A program made the position numbers and the translations under genes. A stretch of DNA of 12,695 bases from CAZOOK01 sp964581385. Lineage in GTDB: Bacteria > Pseudomonadota > Gammaproteobacteria > Nevskiales > Nevskiaceae. The stretch covers positions 1 through 12,695 of the forward strand of contig CAZOOK010000073.1 of the NCBI GenBank assembly GCA_964581385.1. Direction: 5' to 3'. The notes beneath the pieces are model-generated. The model made no database searches. It worked only from the letters and a program-made list of their open reading frames with translations, and had not been told where the DNA came from. Each line of letters begins with the position of its first letter. The first letter of the stretch is position 1. Positions 7,837 through 12,695 of this stretch are shown here, in pieces.

Positions 7837-8190
7837 CTATAGGTTGGTATCGATTGGATGCTCGCGAAGAAATTCAGCGATGTAACGCTTTTTAATCACC
7901 TCCATCAGTTCATTCAATGTGCTGTTATACAGCAGCAACCGATGCGGCCATACCAACGGTGCTGGTAATGGCCAGATTTGTAAAAGGCCTCGTTCATTCA
8001 TGAATTCCCGACTAATTGACACGTCTTCATACGCGGAAGACCAAGCCACAATAGCAAGTTCATTTAGACGGATCGCTGTTGTTTGTGCACGCCGCGAGCC
8101 GCCGGGGAATTCAGAACCTGAATGGGCATAAGCAATGCGATCGGGCATCGTGCCCAAAAAGCGCCCTATGCCGATTGTCCAGTGCATCAT
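7837..8190 (-). CDS. C-terminal fragment of the frameshifted HNH protein
   Basis: This 117-codon frame starts at an ATG that overlaps the preceding fragment by 80 bp and has no Shine-Dalgarno. It reads MMHWTIGIGRF at the start and FMNERGLLQIWPLP, then LVWPHRLLL, towards the end. The IWP and WP motifs plus a final amphipathic helix resemble the C-terminal part of HNH proteins with the CNNGWMS core. It is therefore most likely the tail of the same gene rather than an independent protein. No catalytic residues are recognised in it on its own. Confidence 0.5.
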   Translation of the reverse strand: MMHWTIGIGRFLGTMPDRIAYAHSGSEFPGGSRRAQTTAIRLNELAIVAWSSAYEDVSISREFMNERGLLQIWPLPAPLVWPHRLLLYNSTLNELMEVIKKRYIAEFLREHPIDTNL

Positions 8191-8641
8191 GGTTAACGGC
8201 TAGTGACGCTGTCATAAGATCGCGTAGCTCCCGTCGTTCTTCCGGCTTAACCATTCTCGATTGTGGTGATGGGTCCATAAACTCCGCGACCATCGACGTC
8301 ATCATGGTCCACGCTGCCAACACCTGCTGCTGCTCGACCGACAGAGTGACTGTCTCACCTTTGATCAGCGGAATCTGGATCGGCTTCACAGCGGTTTGCA
8401 GACGACTCATCCAACCGTTGTTGCATGCTGCGCAAACAATGGGGAGCTGGGTATCGCCAATGTTTCTACCATGACTTCGGCGCTCAGGTTTTATCCAACT
8501 TCGGCGACCGTCGTCAATTCGAAAAGTGAGTATCTGATGCGAACGTGAGGGCCCGCGCGGTATGACCGTCTTTAACCACTTCGGGAATGGATGTTCTTTA
8601 GTACAGCGTGTCAGCACGCCACAAAACAGGCACTTTTTCAC
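8111..8641 (-). CDS. HNH endonuclease-like protein, N-terminal fragment
   Basis: GTG at 8641 is preceded by AAGGGGGAG three bases upstream. This 176-residue frame has CLFCG (Cys4, Cys7), TKEHPFPKWL (Glu16-His17) and VCAACNNGWMS (Cys70, Cys73, Asn74-Asn75). That order, CxxC then EH then CxxCNN, is the zinc-bound beta-beta-alpha HNH nuclease core seen in many defence-associated nucleases, and all the expected ligands are present. After about residue 150 the frame stops resembling the family and ends at 8111, consistent with running out of frame past a frameshift. If made as it stands, the protein would keep the nuclease core but lose its C-terminal domain. It lies 45 bp after the upstream STAND gene's stop and is probably co-transcribed with it. 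Confidence 0.7.
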   Translation of the reverse strand: MKKCLFCGVLTRCTKEHPFPKWLKTVIPRGPSRSHQILTFRIDDGRRSWIKPERRSHGRNIGDTQLPIVCAACNNGWMSRLQTAVKPIQIPLIKGETVTLSVEQQQVLAAWTMMTSMVAEFMDPSPQSRMVKPEERRELRDLMTASLAVNHDALDNRHRALFGHDARSHCLCPFRF

Positions 8642-8644
8642 AAA

Positions 8645-8653
8645 CTCCCCCTT
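8645..8653 (-). promoter_or_regulatory. Ribosome binding site of the broken HNH gene
   Basis: AAGGGGGAG on the minus strand lies three bases before GTG 8641, in the 45-bp gap after the upstream STAND gene. It supports the GTG start and suggests the gene was functional before its frameshift. Confidence 0.55.
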
Positions 8654-8686
8654 GTCGTCGACCGTTTCAGCACGAGCTAATACTTA

Positions 8687-11600
8687 TCAGTCGTCTTCTG
8701 GTTCGTGATTGGCTGCCTCCCGGTGCTGCGCCTCGATCTCTCGTTCCGCGTGCTTGATCAGGTCTCCAAAGAACGTGTACGCAGGATCGAACCGGCCTAG
8801 TTTCTGCACAACCTTACCGGCGGAATCTCGCAATGATAGATCCTGGGGGAACGGTTCACCTGGTGTGCCGCTACGTAGGCCGAATGCCGCACTGGCAAAC
8901 AGGGTGGACCGAAGATCGCGGAGCTGCTCCGGCCCATACGACTTTGCCCGTCGGAACAGGCGCAGTACGAAATCTTCGTGTTTGAACACGAAGTCGGTGG
9001 CTGTTTCACGCAGAATCGGCAGGACAAGCTTGAGCCGTTCGACACCGCCGCTCCCGATCCAAGTTTCCAGGACCGCCACGAACCTACCGTCGAAGGGCGC
9101 GCACAGGCCCTCGATCAGTTGTCCGAACCGGTAGCCTGCGTCTCTGTCCTTGTGCGTCAATCCCCAGTCGAGCAGGCCGGACAGAAGGACCGGGGCATCG
9201 GGATGCTCCATGAAGTCCATGTGGATGTTCCGATAGGGCCCGGAAGGGAGGAGCTCAAAGGACCAGTCGCCGGTGCGGTCCGTATCGTCGAACCGCTCCA
9301 TTAGGAATCGTAAAGTCAGGTGGGGATACTGGTGGAGGGTATTTTTCAGGAAGGTCGCGATCCAGTGGTCGCTCAGATCGCCGATTGGGTTTAATTTGTC
9401 CAGAATCCGCTTAACTTGTCCTTCGGACAGCGAGTGGGATTCCAGTGTACGTTCGTCGCACAGCCACATCAGGCATTCGTGGACAACCCAGGGCGCAACG
9501 GAAAAATCGATGCTCGACAAAAGCTCGATCGCCAATGCTCGGTCCCGTGCCGCAACCCGGTAGGCCGCGTTGATCGTAGGTCTGAGCACGCGCGGGTCTT
9601 TCGAGGCAGACAGCACGACCAGCACGCGCCGGTCCGCCGCGGTAAGGGCCCTGTGCCAGGTGCGGAGTCGGTATGCATCTGCCACGATTGGCAGGTGCGG
9701 CGAACCCGGCTCAAGGGCCTTGGCTACAAAGGCCTGCGCTTCTCGGTCGTCCTCCCTTAGCAGCCGCGCCAGTGCAGTGCCTGCGTGGCGGGCGATGTGC
9801 GAACCCGTCCCCACATCGGCGTCCTTCAGGATCAACGTCGCCAGTGGCAGGGACAGCTCGATGAGCTGGCTCATAAGAACGAAGGACGAATCGCTCTTGG
9901 TCTTCGCCTGCGCCACCTCCTTCAGGCAGCCTTCGATGAAGTCACGCAGCTCACCCGAGTCGCGGTGACTGGCCAGCAAGGATCGGGCAAAGTCCTGCAA
10001 GTCCCGCTCGCGGTCCTGCCACGGCACATGGCCGTTCGCCAGCGTCGTCAATCGCCCCCAGCCGTCAAAGAACGTCTGCACCGCTTGGGTGCGGAAATCA
10101 GCATCCAGGCGGTCGAGTATCTTCAGCGCGAGCGGCGCCGTTGGGCTCGTGGCGTACTGAGCGTGCCAGGAGGTCGCTTCGGCCAGCTTCAGTAGCACCA
10201 CGGGCGCAACTGTCGTGCGGTCCAGCATCGCGTTGATCGCAGTTAGGGTCCAGCAGAACTCCTCGGTCCATTGATCGTGAGCTCCGGAATCGACCTTTAC
10301 GTTGAACAGGCCCATGGGATAGCGCAATGCCGAGTGCAGCGACTCCGTCGCGCGGATGGCACGGTTGGAATCAGTGTGCGTCAGCAGGTCAATGCAGGCA
10401 TCGACTACCTTCTTCCTGGGCGCTTGCATCGCCTGTTGCCGCACCAGGAACGGTGTCATCTTGATTTCGCGATAGTTGCCCTTCGAGGTGTAACCCTCGG
10501 TGGCCAGCACATGACTGAGAATATCCAGTGGGCAATAGGTCCCGTTCCAGCTACCGTCGTCATTGATCAAAGACAACGCGAAATCGACGACGCTGTCGAG
10601 ATAGACGATGGGCTTATTGGGTTCTGGCCGGGCCAGCTCGGATAGGATGCGGATGGCATGGGACGGATGGCTGTTGAGGGCGCGGGCGTCGTGTTGGCCG
10701 AGCGTCCACAGTAACTCGCAGGCTTCGGCCAAATGGTCGAAGTGGTAGGCAATGTTCCTCAGAATACGAGTGATCGGTTCACCGCGATGCCCATTGCCGA
10801 TCTGCGTGCGCACCAAGCGCAGTGCTTGGACTGGTTGGTAGTAGGCCGCGGCCGCAGCAGCGCGCGCGTGCGGCGTCTCGTACTCTGTGGTTAGGTCCAA
10901 TCGGTTCCACAGGCCATCGAGTGCGCGGCTCTGCCGGGTATCACCATTGGATTTGCGCCAGTCCATACGGCCGAGGTTCAGCAGAACATGCTCGGCATAC
11001 GCCTCGGGGACCGCATCGAACAAGCGCTCCGCAAAGCCGGTCGATTGTCCGTGGGTGACAATGCAATCGTGCTCGATAAGGAAATCGCCGAGCAGGTCAG
11101 GCGCGATGCGGCTGTTGCTGCCTCGCTGGAACAGGACCCCGGCATCCCTGAGCCGCTTCAATATTCGGGCGATCTCATTCGGCTGCATTTCAAAAAGCAG
11201 ACCCAGGGCCTGGCTAAGGGTCTGGTCGTCACTGCGGATCGGCTGGAGCAGGGACACTGCGGTCAAAACCTGCCGGACTGAGCGTTCATTGAGCCCTTCG
11301 CTAACGCTGGCAACGATCTCCGCCACGAGCCGGTCCATCATCAAGACTCGGAATTCGTCTTCGCCCAGCAGGAAATCGGGCAGCGCCTTCGTGCTCTTGC
11401 TCAGGATTTCGGCACCGATCACAGTGGCCAGAGGACAGTCGCGTGTGTAGCTCGCCAAGCGTTCGGCATGCTCCGCCTCGCCGCCGAAGCGCTGCAGTGC
11501 TTCCCGAGCCAGCGCCTCGCTATCGACCGGGGACAGTTTTCCCAGCTCTATCACGGGCAGGTCGTACAAGGGGAAGCTCGCCTGTCGCCGGGCTCGCTCG

Positions 11601-12695
11601 AGTCCATACTTCCGCAGGGACACGATTAGCCGAGTATTGTTCTTCGGGTTGGCAACATGATCGTACAGCAGGTTCAAGTCATCGCGATCGTGGGCGTCGT
11701 CGCAGACCAGTAGCTTCGGCTGCTCGCCCAGTACCGACAGACCCTTGGAGTTGATCGCCTCGCGCGTCAGGAAGTACAGTTTTAGGCTCGGGAGTTCGCG
11801 CTTGGCGCGCTCGGCAAACGCGTGGAGTAGCTTCGACTTCCCGGCTCCCCCATTGCCCACCATGAACAAGATGGGGTCAGACGGCTGCGCAAAGTGCCAG
11901 GTTTGCGCCGCGAACGCCATCAGCTGATCCAAATCCTGCGCGCGGCCGACGAGTGCCCAAGCATGCGTGAAGCCGCGATGCGTTCCGAGCAGTGGCGCGA
12001 AAAACTCGTCTGACGTGCGCCAGGGCGAGGGGTCGAGTTCCCCGAGCAGGGTCAGGGCCTGACCAGGAAAATACGTGTCGACGAGTTTGCGCCCGTCGAC
12101 TTTCGACAGGCTCTGCCTGATTCGTCGCGACAGATCCTCCCGGTCCCAAAGCTCCCAGCCCTTGAATAAACGGACGGCTTCCCTGCTCTGAGGGCTAGCA
12201 ATCCCGCTGAGGATGATCACCTTCTTGTCCGCTTTTTGGGTATGTGCCTTGATTGCCGCCTCTACCTTCTTGGGGCCGAAGGCGCCGTGGCGCTTGCATT
12301 GGAAGGTGAAGACGCGACCATCGAGAAAAATGGCACGCAGGTCGAGCCCATGCTGCTTATGGCCGGTGTCACCGTAGCGATGAACCTCGGCGTCGGGGTA
12401 GAGGAACTGAACTACGTCTGTGCAGAAGCGCTCGAACGTCATCGGCGCGAGCGCGTCCGTGGGCCACGGCTGATCGAAGCTGACCTGTGGCCGTGAAGGA
12501 TTGGTATAGCCGGCGGCTGTCAGCAATTCTTTGGCGTCGCATTGGAGGACGGCAGCAATCATGGGGATTTCTGCAGGCTTAGGCCGCGAGGTCCCCAGTT
12601 CCCACCGGCTCACGGTCTGCTGGCGCACCTTCAGATGGAGGGCCAGATCAGCCTGTTGGGCGATGCCGGCCGCCAAGCGCGCTTGGCTCAGTAGT
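8687..12695 (-). CDS. Xre HTH-PD-(D/E)xK nuclease-STAND NTPase-helical repeat protein, 5' end outside window
   Basis: The frame is open to the window edge. The codons before an in-frame TTG at 12676 still read LLSQARLAAG, the first helix of an Xre HTH, so the true start lies outside. Numbering from that TTG, the HTH is at ~1-55 (VRQQTVSRWELGTSRP is the recognition-helix region). The nuclease fold is at ~75-200: FERFC with Glu82, HGLD with Asp112, FQCK with Gln126/Lys128, then a VIILSGIASPQS strand and WELWDRE, all Mrr-like. The NTPase has Walker A GNGGAGKS (274-281), Walker B KLLVCDDAHD (321-330), LIVSLR with a sensor-type Arg355, and CPLATVIG (~414-421) in the GxP position. About 900 residues of helical repeats follow, with GTPGEPFPQD near the end. 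The expected role is a cytoplasmic phage sensor with a DNA-cutting effector. The HTH could bind its own promoter or position the nuclease on DNA. It is not a simple duplicate of the other STAND gene, as the motifs differ. Confidence 0.9.
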   Translation of the reverse strand, partial: LLSQARLAAGIAQQADLALHLKVRQQTVSRWELGTSRPKPAEIPMIAAVLQCDAKELLTAAGYTNPSRPQVSFDQPWPTDALAPMTFERFCTDVVQFLYPDAEVHRYGDTGHKQHGLDLRAIFLDGRVFTFQCKRHGAFGPKKVEAAIKAHTQKADKKVIILSGIASPQSREAVRLFKGWELWDREDLSRRIRQSLSKVDGRKLVDTYFPGQALTLLGELDPSPWRTSDEFFAPLLGTHRGFTHAWALVGRAQDLDQLMAFAAQTWHFAQPSDPILFMVGNGGAGKSKLLHAFAERAKRELPSLKLYFLTREAINSKGLSVLGEQPKLLVCDDAHDRDDLNLLYDHVANPKNNTRLIVSLRKYGLERARRQASFPLYDLPVIELGKLSPVDSEALAREALQRFGGEAEHAERLASYTRDCPLATVIGAEILSKSTKALPDFLLGEDEFRVLMMDRLVAEIVASVSEGLNERSVRQVLTAVSLLQPIRSDDQTLSQALGLLFEMQPNEIARILKRLRDAGVLFQRGSNSRIAPDLLGDFLIEHDCIVTHGQSTGFAERLFDAVPEAYAEHVLLNLGRMDWRKSNGDTRQSRALDGLWNRLDLTTEYETPHARAAAAAAYYQPVQALRLVRTQIGNGHRGEPITRILRNIAYHFDHLAEACELLWTLGQHDARALNSHPSHAIRILSELARPEPNKPIVYLDSVVDFALSLINDDGSWNGTYCPLDILSHVLATEGYTSKGNYREIKMTPFLVRQQAMQAPRKKVVDACIDLLTHTDSNRAIRATESLHSALRYPMGLFNVKVDSGAHDQWTEEFCWTLTAINAMLDRTTVAPVVLLKLAEATSWHAQYATSPTAPLALKILDRLDADFRTQAVQTFFDGWGRLTTLANGHVPWQDRERDLQDFARSLLASHRDSGELRDFIEGCLKEVAQAKTKSDSSFVLMSQLIELSLPLATLILKDADVGTGSHIARHAGTALARLLREDDREAQAFVAKALEPGSPHLPIVADAYRLRTWHRALTAADRRVLVVLSASKDPRVLRPTINAAYRVAARDRALAIELLSSIDFSVAPWVVHECLMWLCDERTLESHSLSEGQVKRILDKLNPIGDLSDHWIATFLKNTLHQYPHLTLRFLMERFDDTDRTGDWSFELLPSGPYRNIHMDFMEHPDAPVLLSGLLDWGLTHKDRDAGYRFGQLIEGLCAPFDGRFVAVLETWIGSGGVERLKLVLPILRETATDFVFKHEDFVLRLFRRAKSYGPEQLRDLRSTLFASAAFGLRSGTPGEPFPQDLSLRDSAGKVVQKLGRFDPAYTFFGDLIKHAEREIEAQHREAANHEPEDD

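Larger units (their letters stand above)
7837..8641 (-). pseudogene. HNH endonuclease-like gene split by a +1 frameshift
   Basis: Two overlapping minus-strand frames together make one ~267-codon gene. The upstream frame (GTG 8641) carries the HNH/zinc part. The downstream frame (ATG 8190 to TAG 7837) carries a C-terminal part typical of the same family (WTIGIGRFLG, then LQIWPLPAPLVWPH). Skipping one base near 8191 joins residue Asn150 of the first frame to the first Met of the second; the second frame is closed upstream by TAG at 8200-8202. The upstream Shine-Dalgarno is good and the downstream ATG has none, which favours one broken gene over two genes. Alternatives are a sequencing error, a programmed frameshift (no obvious slippery heptamer is seen), or two real overlapping genes. 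Parts of the gene look lower in GC than the large flanking genes, suggesting separate acquisition. Confidence 0.65.

Noticed and set aside
8687..12695. Interpreting the first large protein as a type I/IV restriction enzyme or Mrr
   Set aside because: Only the ~120-residue nuclease domain is Mrr-like. The NTPase has STAND rather than helicase motifs, and there is no methyltransferase or specificity gene nearby.
1..12695. CRISPR array, tRNA/rRNA genes, transposase or insertion sequence
   Set aside because: No regularly spaced repeats, no tRNA-like cloverleaf, and no transposase ORF or terminal inverted repeats were seen on either strand.

Overview
This GC-rich window reads as the edge of a tailed-phage (prophage) segment joined to a bacterial anti-phage defence island. 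High GC, the phage tail-fibre type and the dense ATGA/GTGA gene overlaps suggest a proteobacterium (Pseudomonadota). Nothing here fixes the genus, so that is inference.

Left edge (about 1-1006, plus strand): the 3' part of a phage tail-collar/tail-fibre gene, whose start lies outside the window. Its stop overlaps the start of a 46-codon ORF in a TAATG junction. That ORF looks like the front end of a longer phage gene, cut off where the island begins. A 96-bp gap then separates it from a block of genes that all run on the minus strand towards it.

Defence block (1103-12695, all minus strand, listed in transcription order): (i) a very large protein, 5'-truncated by the window edge, with an Xre-type helix-turn-helix, a PD-(D/E)xK (Mrr-like) nuclease domain, a STAND/NACHT-type P-loop NTPase and a long alpha-helical repeat tail; (ii) an HNH nuclease gene split in two by a +1 frameshift; (iii) a second large PD-(D/E)xK-STAND-helical repeat protein with its own strong Shine-Dalgarno; (iv-vi) three consecutive 267-298 aa proteins, each with an R-x4/5-H motif in a helical context, as in HEPN ribonucleases. 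The second STAND gene overlaps the first HEPN-like gene by GTGA, and the second and third HEPN-like genes overlap by ATGA. Genes iii-vi therefore look like one translationally coupled operon.

Working model (inference): each STAND protein senses a phage component through its C-terminal repeats, oligomerises with ATP, and activates its N-terminal DNA-nuclease domain. In the second system three separate HEPN-like RNases could add an RNA-cleaving arm. I know of no described defence system with a PD-(D/E)xK-STAND protein followed by three different HEPN-like ORFs, and this is the most interesting part of the window. No methyltransferase is present, so the nuclease domains are unlikely to be part of a classical restriction-modification system. 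I see no tRNA, rRNA, CRISPR array, IS element or gene-free stretch over 300 bp.
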